Counted from the first letter of the stretch, positions 35,841 to 47,288 are shown. The stretch: 64,000 nt of DNA from Timema cristinae (GCA_039000515.1 JBCFYV010009882.1:57652277-57716276), one strand, 5' to 3'. Made by a program: numbers and translations. Notes: generated from the letters alone by a model not told the origin.

Positions 35841-36044
35841 TTTAAATCGTTTACAATTTATTTCATTTTGACTAGGCTACAATTATATGCCAAAAATATC
35901 TTAAATTTCTCCTTTATCCTAGGGAAATAACAGGTCGAGAATGTGTGCGACATGTTATTTCCCTAGGGTAAAGGAGAAATTTAAGATATTTTTGGCATAT
36001 AATTGTAGCCTAGTCAAAATGAAATAAATTGTAAACGATTTAAA
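35841..36044. repeat. near-perfect palindrome, 97-bp arms, 10-bp loop
   Basis: 35841-35937 and 35948-36044 are reverse complements at 95 of 97 positions; the two mismatches lie near the centre, at 35918 and 35933. The loop is 35938-35947. Outer ends read TTTAAATCGT and ACGATTTAAA. Flanks show no convincing target duplication. It could be a recent inverted duplication, a foldback element, the template of a long hairpin RNA, or an assembly fold-back artefact. Confidence 0.95.
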
Positions 36045-36810
36045 GATGTAAAATCAGTATCCTAACACTTTCAGAAATCACATATTTTTAAAAGCTATGT
36101 ATTTTTTTATGATTTCAATATATCAAGTGTGAATACTGTGTCCGGTAATACTTGAAAGGACAGGTGTTTAAAAAATTATTAGATGTGATTTCTGTAAAAA
36201 GCAAGCGTTTAGAAACTCAAGTGACCTATTAAAAGATTACATGACAATGATATTATATAATTTTTAATAATACCATTGGTCTGAAACCTCGGTTGAGCAG
36301 CTGAGTTTTGTGTATGTACAAGAATTAAGTTAAATTGCTAGACAACTGCTTCTAAGTTAATCAGTTGGTTAAGTATATACACGTCTAATTCCCTAAATTA
36401 AATTAGCCTAAAATATTTTTTTTTATTGTAGGATATCAAAAATAATTAAAAAGCAAAACGGTTGAAATCAATTTGCATATAATAGTGCGGAAAGTCCAGA
36501 AACACTGAGGGAACTCGCTCTGTAAAGTCAGTGAAGCTCAAAGCCTCAAGATTGAAGATAGAGACGAAGACTACAAGCTCAAAACACAAGCTTCTTCCTC
36601 CGTGAAAAAAGTAATCAACTCACCAGTTCTATAATTAAGGACCATTGAATGCGTTTGGTTCTACAATTTCTATTTAATGATAAAGTAAAATTTGTTTTAA
36701 AGAAACACTTTGGTTTTCTAAACAAAGCATTTCATGCGTTCGTGTCACCTGAATATTATTTGTGTTGTACCTGTGTGGGGTTTCCCTTTCGACGTTATCC
36801 CGCTTCCAAA
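36045..36810. other. AT-rich sequence, nothing recognised
   Basis: No coding or repeat signal was recognised; 36480-36640 is less AT-rich. Confidence 0.45.
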
Positions 36811-37160
36811 GTCATTATAGTGTCGCAACAAGGATGGGTACTCCCCAATACTCCAGCGAAAGATTGCCATCAAATAGGGTGTCGCAAGCATGGTTGGTTT
36901 TCCCCAGTGATGTCATCCCTCCCCCATAATCATTAAGTGTTACAAACTCGATGGGTACTCCACGATCTACCGGTGACAGCTTTCTGGAGACTTTCGACAG
37001 ATTGAAACACTTTTGACTCGACCGGTGACGAACTTTCACCAAGGAGAGGGTTGAAATCTAAGTGTAAATTACCCTCTAACGTCAAACCCCCCTCTTATTC
37101 CCATATAATATGTGTTTCGCAACCTGGATGGTTATTCTAGATCAACTGGTGAGAACTTGA
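36811..37160. repeat. degenerate repeat words, GC-richer patch
   Basis: GTGTCGCAACAAGGATGGGTACT-type words recur near 36823, 36880, 36937 and 37112 (for example GTGTTACAAACTCGATGGGT and GTGTTTCGCAACCTGGATGG). The spacing is irregular (about 57, 57 and 175 bp). Short open frames on both strands cover it but show no family. Confidence 0.45.
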
Positions 37161-37795
37161 CAGGAAGTTATCTACATAATGGAAAACGATTGCGACGTCA
37201 TCAATCCATGTTCTTGATGACCTTGAGGTGACCGAATTTTAAGTAGTTTTTGATAGATTTAAATAAGTCTGATTTGACCAGTTTACGAAATATGGCACCT
37301 CCTTTCATCCCTTATAAATAGACGGAAAAATATCACCCTTTATTCATTCCTGAAACTTCTTTGGAAAATTATATTGTACGTGAAGATGGATTGTTTGAAT
37401 TAGATTTATAAGGATGTTCCAAATTATAAAGGTGTCCCAGGTAATTATATTGTTGTCTATTTATTCTAAATGTTAAAATAAGCTGAAATATAAATTGTTA
37501 TTTTTGTTTAGTTTTTACATTTTGAATTGTATTTTTTTTTTTCAGTAGATTGGTTGAGGTGCCCTCAGATTACCCTAGTTGTGTTGTCCTCAGACGCTGT
37601 ATAGATGGGGTATTCTGTTCAGCCGTCGGGGCTTAAGGACTCCTTGGTCTCAAGTATGTGGGTTGAGCTCACAGCTCCAGACAGAATGGAAATTTGAACT
37701 TAAAACTATTCAAATTACTTTTACTGTTATTACTATTCAACCAATCCAATTTTAACGCATTTGTGGTTGGGAAAATGTTTAGCTCTTTTTTATTG
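37161..37795. other. unannotated stretch
   Basis: No gene or repeat was recognised. Confidence 0.45.
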
Positions 37796-37832
37796 TTAGC
37801 ATCGCAAATCACTACCCGTTAGGGTTATACGA
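37796..37832 (-). mobile_element. SINE 3' tail fragment
   Basis: TTGTTAGCATCGCAAATCAC followed by TACCCGTTAGGGTTATACG in plus view is the shared SINE-A/B tail on the minus strand; the body is absent. Confidence 0.6.
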
Positions 37833-37917
37833 CAAAAACATTCTTTTAATGTGTATGACATTTATATTCTGACACTACAGCTTTGTGGATAGTCTAATTC
37901 ATTTATAAATATTAAGG

Positions 37918-37998
37918 TCTGGCAACTTAGTTAAGTTGGTAGCATACCTGCCTATTGATATTGTAGCGGTATAGAGTCCCAATGGGACCAGTATTTAA
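37918..37998 (+). mobile_element. tRNA-like SINE head, candidate
   Basis: CTTAGTTAAGTTGGTAGCAT is a good box A/D-arm match and resembles the SINE-C head; a box B-like ATAGAGTCCCAATGG follows at about 40 bp. The body was not recognised. Confidence 0.45.
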
Positions 37999-39083
37999 GG
38001 GTAGTGTTGTGAAAATAAGTTGACCTTCGCTTTCGCGGCTTTTGTGGGGTTTTTAATTATGTAGCTACATTTACACTAAAAGGCACTAATGCAAAGTTAG
38101 ATTTGTTTCAGGCACCTGGAAAAGTCATAGGGGGTCCCTTAATAACCAGTAGGGTGCAGTCTCTACTTTTGAGAGATATAATTGAAGGAGTTTGGGAGGG
38201 ATAGTGCCAAGCCTCATTTTGTGTATTTTTTTAAATGATTCTGCTATGTTTACGAACAGTTAAGTACAAGCAATTTTGGAAACTAAATTTTGAGACTTTG
38301 CTCTAACAGGTCATATTATATTTTTTTCTGTATGTTGGACACTAGATAGTATAATCAACTCTATTTTGATGAAAATGTGGTTTGGAAATATCTAGTCCGA
38401 TCCCCTCAGTTATGTAACCCCCAGGTGCTATTTATCCTTTCTCTTCCAGTACCTGTGTTTTCCTATTAAGTCATTGACCTACTGGGTTTTCCCCAAATAG
38501 GTAATCCCCTTCCTCTACCTTAGGTGATTGACCCTAGATGACACCACCAGACTGTTACAATCCCCTCGATCCCCCAGAAATTACGTTATCAGATCAACTA
38601 TCTTTTTTCTGCATAATTTTATTTAAACCGATAAGGTTCCTTCACGAATCTTTGTTATAAAGTTGTTTATGGAAAAATGGTATTATTTTTATCAGTTGAA
38701 ATACCCATTTGTGTATGGTTGGTTTTAGTTTTACTGCGGGCATTGGTCGTGTTTGATTTTTATTCGTATCCCTGAGAGGATATTGCTTTGAAGGGAATTT
38801 TGATATTTTTTATTGTTAAACTGCTTTTGTTGTATTTTGTTTTTAGGCGTTGGTTCCTTTTCATTTTGGCTCAAGTCCTTGAGAGAATATGATGTGATTT
38901 TTAGGGAAGAAATTGATTTTTTTAATGGTTTAGGCGTTACCTACCCCCACACCATGAAGAACATTCCCCAGCCTTGTCAGATACTATGGTGTGTCAGCCA
39001 CTCTTTCCCCTACTTCCCCTGCCTAAAATGTCACAAAACTGATGACATTGGTATCTATTTCAGGAAATATAACTCAAATTGGG
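37999..39083. other. unannotated stretch
   Basis: No gene was recognised. The 102-codon plus-strand frame at 38813-39121 contains several cysteines but no recognisable domain, and it runs into a 103-bp duplication. Confidence 0.4.
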
Positions 39084-39280
39084 TGCCAGATTTGTGGCAT
39101 GACACGTCGAGACAGGAATAGGTTAGGGGTAATATCATAACCCTGATGACGTAGAAAATATTTTGAAAAATATTATGCAATCCTGGCACCAGTTTGGCGG
39201 CATGACATGTTGAGATAGGAATAGGCTACGGGTGATGTCACAACCCTGACACTATTCCCTGATAAAAATGTTCTAAACTT
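39084..39280. repeat. 103-bp imperfect direct duplication
   Basis: GGCATGACACGTCGAGACAG followed by GAATAGGTTAGGGGTAAT recurs 103 bp later as GGCATGACATGTTGAGATAG and GAATAGGCTACGGGTGAT. Both copies continue into a CAACCCTGA-type block. Confidence 0.8.
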
Positions 39281-41350
39281 ACATAGTAACCACCTTGAGA
39301 GATATTAGTTTAGGGAAATTGCGTCTTTTTATCCGGGAATTTATGAGGGATGGTAACGAATAACTGGTATGAACATAATGTAAAATAATATGTTTTCTCA
39401 AAACTTAATTGTTATACACATTGAGTGAGAAAAGTATAAATGATCTTCGTAATTTACACCATTTTATCGATTTTTAAAGTTTAATTTCTTCAGTGTGGAG
39501 AAAGCCTTTATCAGTTTATTGACGTTGAAGTGGAAACTGTGCACGGTATAAAAAAATTTGGAAAAATATTTTAGCTTACACAACTGTATACAAACAAAAT
39601 TCCCATAAATAAAGGTTACATTAAAAAATACGTACAAACAAAATTTAAATACAGTAGATACATACAATCAAAGGGTTACTCAATTTGTCTAACTTAGGAA
39701 CTTTATGTCTATTTTGAATTATTTGGATTTTGTAACCAGCTTTGGTTAAGAATTAATTAGATGTAAATTTTATATTTTCGGACCTCACAGGCCCACTCCT
39801 TCCTAACACCACAGTCATTAGAACCTCTTAAATTCTGTACTTGTCGGTGAAGGGAGGGTTTCCGTTGCAACATCTAAAGTTTCAAGCACTCTTATAAATT
39901 CTTTAGTGGTCAACATAGCTCCTACCCCACAGTTTCGGTAACACTGTAATAATGCTTTGCCTGAATAGTACTAAAACACTCCATTATTGTTTGATCGTTT
40001 GTTTGAAGCAAACATAACTTTCTATGCTAAATTTGGCTATATAATTTAATACTCCTCTTTTACGTAACTAAAACTCAAAACATTCATCTTGATTTAGAAA
40101 CAAAACATCACCACAAAACAACTAGACAAGACTTACACCTTTGTTTGCATGATCACTGATGCTTGTGTTTGTAAAATATGTTGCAAGTGTTTGTTGAATT
40201 GCACACAAAACATATTTAAATTATTGTATTTAAGTATTTTCTATATATTCTTAAGTTTTTATAGATGGTTGATATAATTTTTTAATATTGCTAAAATTGT
40301 AAGTTTAGAAAAGCCGTGATATAGTATTTAAAATGGTTTGTAGAATCCATTTGCCCTGAAAGGTCGCATTATTATCTTTACAGATTACAACATGACCATA
40401 TTTTAGGAACTATAGGCCTTCCAGAGTGGAATATTGCAAGTTAATCGTGCTACCTTGAAGTGTAAACGAAGGGTACTTCCAAACAGTGATGGTATTTTAA
40501 TTGCGTTAATTTCTATTATAGGATATTTACCAGGCTAATAATTAGAGTAAAAGCTCTATTAGGGATACCATCATAATTATGTCATGAAGAGTATAAATAC
40601 ATTGAAAATCAATAAATTCAATAAGGAGAGCAGAAATTATTGTAATATAATTGAGATTTAACGTATCATTATGCGTTTCCCCACTTGATTTGAGCGTAGG
40701 AAATTGCGCAAGGGTTTTGCTACCAAACTGGTCTTCCCCACAGTCTCAAGTTACGTTTGGATGGCTCTAGAATGGTCAACTAACTCTGTTATGATTTGTA
40801 TCTTTACCTAAAGTTAAACTGTAGGTCAATTAAGATGATTTGTAATATCAGCAAAGAAAGAATTAAATCAACAATCCATTAAATTCACTGACTAAACATT
40901 TTTCATCCATAAATAAACAAAATAACCTTTTGTTAAAATAATGGTTTTAAAACTATTCCCTGATCCATAACTAATGAATGATAAAGTAAGTTTGCATATT
41001 ATTCACCAATTTATTCCAAAAAAGCCTAAAAATGCCGTTGATTATACGCGTGCTTATGTTGAAAGTGTGTCACTCGATACAATTTTCTGTTGGCTGGCGC
41101 GCTTATTATTATTATTTATTATAGGTATTTAACTTGCATTTTATATACCGATTCATTATTTAAATACACGAAAATTTATATAAGCAGGAGTGAAGGAGTT
41201 TAACAATTTTGCCAAGAAAGGTATTTTCACATATCTTCCAGGGTTCTTTTATTTACCATAGTTTTCATACGACCGACTGCTTTGCTTCCTTTACGAAGGA
41301 AATTGTGCTACAGATTTGTATCGCTCAAGAAAAATTTGTTCACCTCATAT
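39281..41350. other. AT-rich sequence, nothing recognised
   Basis: No coding or repeat signal was recognised. Confidence 0.5.
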
Positions 41351-41413
41351 TGGTTTGAACCTACGATCATCGGGTCCTGAGATGAGCACATTATCCCAAA
41401 ACCACTGAGGTCG
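41351..41413 (-). mobile_element. tRNA-like SINE head, candidate (fifth type)
   Basis: On the minus strand CCTCAGTGGTTTTGGGATAA precedes a CGTAGGTTCAAACC box B by about 30 bp, close to tRNA geometry. It differs from the heads of SINE-A to SINE-D. No body or target duplication was identified. A degraded tRNA gene is the alternative. Confidence 0.45.
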
Positions 41414-41599
41414 ATTACAAAGCACTTAGTGTTTAAAATCATTTCACCCACGTCCTTCCCGCAATGCGTGGAGGTATTCGTTAAGGGAACTCCATACTTA
41501 ATGTGTAGTCGAGTTCTCAAACACGCAAATGTCTCAAAAACGCAAATGTTGGTTTTATACTGGCTTAATACATATTTTGTGTCCATTATGTTCGCATCT

Positions 41600-41719
41600 T
41601 GACTAAGTCTACTGAGGGTGTTTGATTCCCTACACCCCTCTACGCAAATCTAAGCACATTTCCTTCCAATATACCACTCTCATCCCTCTCCTATTATATC
41701 CCTAAAGGGTAGTAAGACG

Positions 41720-41720
<1 letters not shown>
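41600..41720 (+). mobile_element. internally deleted SINE-A copy
   Basis: It goes from a short head/body piece (ACTGAGGGTG) directly to CACCCCTCTACGCAAATC, then to AAGGGTAGTAAGACGC, and into a TA microsatellite. Most of the head is missing. Confidence 0.6.

Positions 41721-41751
<31 letters not shown>
41721..41751. repeat. (AT)n microsatellite
   Basis: A pure AT run of about 30 bp at the 3' end of a SINE-A remnant. Confidence 0.9.
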
Positions 41752-41755
<4 letters not shown>

Positions 41756-41825
41756 GGTGGGTGAATCCTAACTTTTGAAAACACAAACTCACATCACTCT
41801 CGCTACCACACAATAAACAGGAAAG

Positions 41826-41936
41826 ATTAGCATGTGTACTAGACGTCAATCTCATTGTGGATGGTTTGCTGATGGTGGGGCGGATGAGGTTTGAATCCTT
41901 GACGAGTATACTGACTGTGATTTTTTAATGCCACGC
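41826..41936 (+). mobile_element. SINE-A head fragment, diverged
   Basis: GTTTGCTGATGGTGGGGCGG followed by GAGGTTTGAATCCTTGACG matches the SINE-A segment around box B, and a weak GTGATTTTTTAATGCCA follows in place of the GTGGTTTTTCC block. The tail is absent. Confidence 0.55.
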
Positions 41937-42542
41937 TGACTGAACGTCAAGATAAAGTATTTGGTTTGAATCCGAACCAAATTGACGTGTACAAAAGAAA
42001 AATAGGGTAAATGATTTCATGAATTTCTTAAATCTGTCTTGATTACCATGAGTACTATAATGGTTTATATAGTGGTTATGAAGTGGTTAAGACAGTGGTC
42101 AAGACAGTTGACTGTGGGCGGTTGCCCAAGAGTGAATAAGTAACATGAGGGCGCTCTTGCCGTGTGCGTGTTTTTATGTGACACCATTTTGGAAAAGTTA
42201 CGTACATTAGACTAAAATACGAAATCCTACTTGAGCCCACAGGTGATCAGATAACAGGAGGATCCAAACACTTATGACGATCGTGTATACGCTTGTTTAT
42301 AGTTGTTTTATTTTAATAAACCCAATAGTATTTATCTTCGGCCATTGATTCAACCTATCCCGACTGACCCCACCACACTGTAGTCTCGCAAGGGATTGTA
42401 GGGCCGTATCTTTATAATGTTGTGATCGTTAAACGTGAGCCCTTGCAGAATTATCCTAAATATATTGTGCTATTTGCTATAATTTTAAAATTATTTTTTA
42501 AGTTTGATAAACATATATCGCGATTTTTAAATCTGTGGTACA
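41937..42542. other. unannotated stretch
   Basis: No gene or repeat was recognised. Its last base, A42542, is the left flank expected for a Helitron insertion. Confidence 0.45.
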
Positions 42543-42867
42543 TCTTAATATATATATTTCTTCTCTACGTGTATATGTCACTGAACTCCTCCTAAACGTC
42601 TGGACCGATTTTGATGAAATTTTTTGTTTGTGTTTGTGTGGGTCCATGGATAGTTTTGATTCACAATTGAACCCGGTAGGTGGCGCTGCAATCGGGTTCT
42701 AGGATTTATTTTTATTTTTTAGGGAATTTATTTGAGGGGATATTTTTTTAAAAGATTTTTGCATATCAGAACATGTTACCTCACAATTTCAACCTCCCCT
42801 CCTCCCTAATATATATAATAATGAATATAATATGAATAATTGACCGTTAAAACCTTCTGAATAGTGA

Positions 42868-43042
42868 ATAATTGAACTTCTGAGATTAATTCATAGTTAT
42901 ATTTGTGTACCGTTAGGTGGCATTGATTTCGAATTCTGTGGTATTTGACGTATGTATAATTGAACTTATGAGAATAATTCATAGTTATGTTTGTGTAACA
43001 TAGGTGGCATTGATTTCGAATTCTGTGGTATTTGATGTACGT
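42868..43042. repeat. tandem 87-88-bp duplication in the Helitron leader
   Basis: ATAATTGAACTTCTGAGATT at 42868 recurs as ATAATTGAACTTATGAGAAT at 42956, and both copies continue through GGTGGCATTGATTTCGAATT to GTATTTGA(C/T)GTA. The minus-strand open frame at 42806-43183 reflects this duplication and is not a gene. Confidence 0.85.
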
Positions 43043-43435
43043 ATCAATACATGCGCAAGTCTCTTGCGTCATGGCTTGGCGTTGTTTTGACATTTCATGT
43101 TCTGTACGATGTGTTTCGATAATCCATGTATTACAATCGCGTGAATATTGAGTGTATTTTTCATCAAGTGTACTCAAATACATACATTGGGAAAATGTGT
43201 AAGGTGCTGTGTTGAAGTGAATATCTTATATGATCTTCCATAAATTTAAATTATATATATGCGTATTCAATGACAATATATCTAACTTGCAAAATTTTAT
43301 TTTAAGTGCTTATTTGTGTCGATCATTTTATAAAATTTACTTAGTGTTAAACGTTTCATCGAAAAAAAACATGTAATCCATAAAATTCAAATATAAGTTG
43401 CTTATATTTAGGTGTTGTGTGTTTATTAAAGAACA

Positions 43436-45202
43436 ATGCCACGTCTTCGTGGAAGAGAAGGAAATATTGGTCGACGTACACAGAATTCACAAATAATCCA
43501 CACCTGTCGGTTAAATCGAACGGCAGAAGATCAATTGACAGACAATGCAAATTTAAGAGTCCAGGTTAAAAACACACGTGCAAATGTAAGTCAACAGCAA
43601 CGCAACGAATGCCTTCGAGCTAATGCATTGAGACAAAGACAGGCGCGTCAACGAGCCACTGACGCACACAGAGCACATGAACCACAGCGCCTGCAAGTAC
43701 ATCACGCATTAACACGCGCATCACTTCTCCGTCTTGCGTTCGAATATGAGTCGGACATCGACTATTCGTCACATTCACAAATTGTCAGTGGCGCTATGGA
43801 CTAAGAATGCCAATCTGCCATGCATTCAAATACAAAGGTGAATCGGCCGGTTTCTGCTGCGCGTCTGGAAAAGTTGTACTTCCACCATTGAATTCGCCGC
43901 CAAAACCATTGAAAACACAATTGGCTGGAGCCACACCTCAATCAAAATTGTTTTTGCGTAAAATTCACAAATTCAATTCTTGCTTCCAAATGGCATCATT
44001 TGGAGCAACAAAAATCGTTGAGAATGAGAATGATCGCAATTTTGAATCAACGTTTAAGATTCAGGGCCAAGTATATCATCAAATAGGTTCTTTAATCATA
44101 ATGCCTGATGCCGATCCAAAATTCTTGCAAATCTACTTCATGGGCGATGAGAAGCAACAAATAAACGCACGCTGCCAGTACAACCACATCGAGCAGATGG
44201 AGGAGCGAGAAATTGTGGCGACTTTGGAACCGATTTTGCGAAATCACAACCAGTTGGTCCAGTTGTTTTATACCGTTTCAAACAGACTGCAAAATGACAA
44301 CTACATTATCGTCAATAAAGCACACAAAGTACCATTTGGAGAGCATGCGGGCCGATACAATTCACACACCGTTAATGAAGTTGCAGTTTTTATGGTTGGC
44401 GACGCATATGAACGTCGAGATATATGGATCCAACACAGAGATAACATGGTTCACACAATTCAAGACAGTCATCGTTCTTACGACGCTTTGCAATATCCGT
44501 TGATATTTTGGGAAGGAGAAGATGGATATCATTTTAACATCAAACAAATAAATCCAGTGACAGGTACACTCTACATATTATTTACTTTTTCTTTTTTTGT
44601 AAGATTAATTTCTTTTTGTCTTATTTATATATTTACTTTGCTGGTGCAGAAACCAACAAGAAAGTGAGCTCGATGAACGCATATCGGTTGATGATTCGTG
44701 CCAATGAATACAACAACATTCTCTGATGCCTCCAGCTGTTTCATCAATACATCGTTGATATGTATCCGAAAATTGAAAGCGAGCGATTACGGTAAATCAA
44801 GTATAATCAAGCGAAGCTGCGTTCTGAGGAGTACATTCATTTGCGTGATCCTATGGTCGGTAACGTCGGTAACGTTGATGGAACCACTAATAGCATATAT
44901 TCTTTCATCATCATATATTGGTAGCCGCGTCATATGCAAGAATACATTCAAGATGCCATGACTTTCATGCGCGCGTGCGGCCGACCAGATTTGTTCATTA
45001 CATTTACGTGCAATCCTAAATGAGATTAAATTAAAATTTTGTTATTGCCAGGTCAAACAAAAATGCATCGCCATGATATCACTGCACGTGTCTTCAAACA
45101 AAAATTAATATCGTTGATTAACTAGATTACACATCAATCTGTTCATTTATACACCTCAGGGATTATACGAAAAACATTGTTCATCAACTCGCATTAAGAT
45201 AA
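43436..45202 (+). pseudogene. Helitron Rep/helicase protein remnant
   Basis: The frame starts at ATG 43436 with the basic MPRLRGREGNIGRR leader and an R/Q-rich, probably coiled segment. A stop at 43802-43804 and a shift just after it separate this from the Helitron-like N domain, open from 43807: CHAFKYKGESAGFCC, KFNSCFQMASFGATK, HQIGSLIIMPDADPKFLQIY. After an intron-like gap (44564-44649) the frame continues as ETNKKVSSMNAYRLMIRANE, with stops at 44724, 44793, 44922, 45021 and 45027, through GRPDLFITFTCNPK and HDITARVFKQKL. It then jumps to LFIYTPQ and, one frame over, DYTKNIVHQLALR with a stop at 45200. The HUH nuclease motif and all helicase motifs are missing. The copy is dead. Confidence 0.85.
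44564..44649 (+). other. putative 86-bp intron in the Helitron coding region
   Basis: The protein homology breaks after the NPVT codons and resumes with ETNKKVSS. The intervening 86 bp starts GTACAC, ends TGGTGCAG, has two T-rich tracts before the acceptor, and its removal restores one reading frame exactly. It could instead be a small insertion that happens to carry GT and AG. Confidence 0.55.
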
Positions 45203-46029
45203 AAACAAAACTTACTTTATTGATTTTGTCGGAACGTTTTTATAACATCACAACCTTAGGTATAAGAGGGGGTGAGATTTCTATGCAGCTGACTGTACGT
45301 ATCATCGAAATAGTATGTACTTCGTACAACAAGTATATACTATTTAGATGGTACGTATATAGGTAAGTTGTTCTGCTTAAGCCCGTAAAGGTTCTAGGCC
45401 CAAAACAGTATATGTTTTGCACTATGAAAATAGAAACAATTAAAAATAATTTGACATTTGTCATATTTGATGGTACATCAATAAAATACAATTAGCTGTA
45501 CCCGGCATACAAATTTGTAAGCAAGCTTCGCAATTTTTTTCGATACCGCTGATATTTATAGAGTTGTGGACGAAATTCCAAAAATTGTTGGGATCAATAT
45601 TCCATTTATTATTACTTTTAATAATGGATACGATGTATGTATAAGTGTCTAGCAGTTCCTATTCTAAGTAAAATTTATTAGTTTCAGAAACAGACAGACG
45701 GAATGGGAAAGCATTTCCATTACTGTGAAACAAAGTATTTGTAATGTACTATTGTCTCAATATAGTTGATTTTGAGGAAAGAAAAGATGTTTTATTTGTA
45801 TGTTGTCTTGACAAACCCTGAATTTTTAATATTTGTGTAACTCACTAATTGGAGTTCATTGTGAATTTGTAATTGTGATGATCACATAGTATTTGTTTTA
45901 TTATCGAAATCAATTATGCCACCCAAACGAAAAGCCAACGTTCGGGCAGGACAACGTCTGTCGGGTCCACTAGTATATTATATATTCTTCTTTGGTCCTC
46001 AGCTCTTATGTTGGTTGAAAGAAGCCCTT

Positions 46030-46605
46030 TACTCTTCCCTAATTCTTGCTTTATATTTAATTTATTGATAATTTTTACACCCAGCGTCTTGCATCACTTG
46101 TTATATAAATAAATCCCTTGGTAGAACCCTAGCTTCTTTCCTTCCCTCCTTATATGATGGTATGAAAAATATCTTGATGTATCATTATGCGCCCAATAAA
46201 TGTGTATCTTCTTTTATATAGTTTCTGCCGGAGTTGTTTTTCTTCTCCTGCTCCTATAGGAGCTTCTTCATTTGAAATCAGTTGTGTCGAACTTATCTTC
46301 ATCATTCAACTATAGCACCTCATCTATACTGATTCAATGCTTATTTTTTCAGTGAATGCTATTGTCAACGTTTCGTCTTCATATGCTCTAAACAAAGGTA
46401 TTAAAATGTCTTCATTGTCTCCAAACTAATACTCTTGCTTGTCTTCTTACCAATAAATGCCTTTTGAGCTTGATTGCAGTCTGCATTTTATTATTATGTG
46501 TACCTCGGACCTCTCTTGTAATTATACTTCCTAAACACACAAAATATCTACATTTTGTAGAGCCCATCCCCCAATTAATTTTTTTCTTGTAACTTTCCAC
46601 TTTTA
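46030..46605 (-). pseudogene. LINE reverse-transcriptase C-terminal remnant, second family
   Basis: On the minus strand the frame at 46600-46412 reads YFVCLGSIITREVRGTHNNK and then KMQTAIKLKRHLL, the segment after the polymerase core in many non-LTR retrotransposons. In other frames, pieces similar to YTFIGRIMIHQDIFHTII follow at about 46200-46150, ahead of a glycine/basic-rich stretch. The wording differs from the LINE remnant at 19.1 kb, so it is probably another family. Stops and shifts make it non-functional. It begins about 55 bp beyond the right end of the Helitron. Confidence 0.65.
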
Positions 46606-47021
46606 CTGCAAACCATTACTTTATTATTTTGAATATTGATATTAATCATATAAGATGCATATTTTCACTTGATTTCTCCCACAAGTGTTTGAAGTTCTTC
46701 TCCCAATTCTCCTATACAGTTATGGTATTCAAAAATATTAACATGTATATTTTTTCTCCATTATTACTGTCACCAATATTGGTTCTTTCAATGGTTTCAT
46801 CTATTGTAGATATGATGTATGCATTAAATATGGCTGTTGACAATAAAAAATTTAGCTTAAGTTTATATTTGAGCTTCCCTCTCTGTTCCATCCAGACTAA
46901 TTTTTGCTCTGTGTCTTTAATTTGTTGCCTTTAGTATATTTTTGTCCTTATAGTTAGTATTATCCTCAACCCGTTGAAATTAAATAACAATAAACTCTTA
47001 TTTAACATTTTAAGCAGTATA
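46606..47021. other. AT-rich sequence, nothing recognised
   Basis: A 101-codon plus-strand frame at 46629 is rich in hydrophobic and serine residues from AT/T-rich DNA and shows no family. Confidence 0.45.
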
Positions 47022-47288
47022 TAGAGATATATATATAGTTATAGATATAGATATATATCTATATATATAGATATATGAAAATATATATATAGATATATAT
47101 ATAGATAGATAGATATATGTATATATATATATAGATAGATAGATAGATATATGTATATATATATATAGATATATATGTATATATGTATATATAGATAGAT
47201 ATATGTCTCTATATATAGATATATAAATATGTCTATATATATATATGTCTCTATATATAGATATATATATATGTCTATATATATAATA
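47022..47288. repeat. (TATAGA)n/(TA)n compound microsatellite
   Basis: Runs of TATATAGA, TAGATAGATAGATATATG and TATATGTCTC words make up the whole stretch. Confidence 0.95.

Larger units (their letters stand above)
42543..45973 (+). mobile_element. internally deleted Helitron
   Basis: The left end TCTTAATATATATAT and the nearby ACGTCTGGACCGATTTTGAT and GGTAGGTGGCGCTGCAATCG blocks are typical of animal Helitrons. The right end is GTCGGGTCCACTAG followed by T, so the element begins with TC, ends with CTAG and lies between A and T, as the class requires. Within it are the N-terminal part of a Helitron protein and its last few codons, with the nuclease core and helicase between them missing. At 3431 bp it is shorter than intact elements need to be. 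A second TC a few bases right of 42543 cannot be excluded as the true end. Confidence 0.85.

Noticed and set aside
42806..43183. 125-codon minus-strand open frame with an internal protein repeat
   Set aside because: The repeated residues come from the 87-88-bp DNA duplication in the Helitron leader on the other strand.
45240..45491. 83-codon minus-strand frame in the Helitron 3' region
   Set aside because: No family features; it lies wholly in the non-coding 3' part of the Helitron.
45930..45973. Canonical 3' hairpin of a Helitron
   Set aside because: Only short stems such as GACA/TGTC or GGAC/GTCC can be drawn just before CTAG; I could not defend a clear hairpin by eye, although the terminus itself is convincing.
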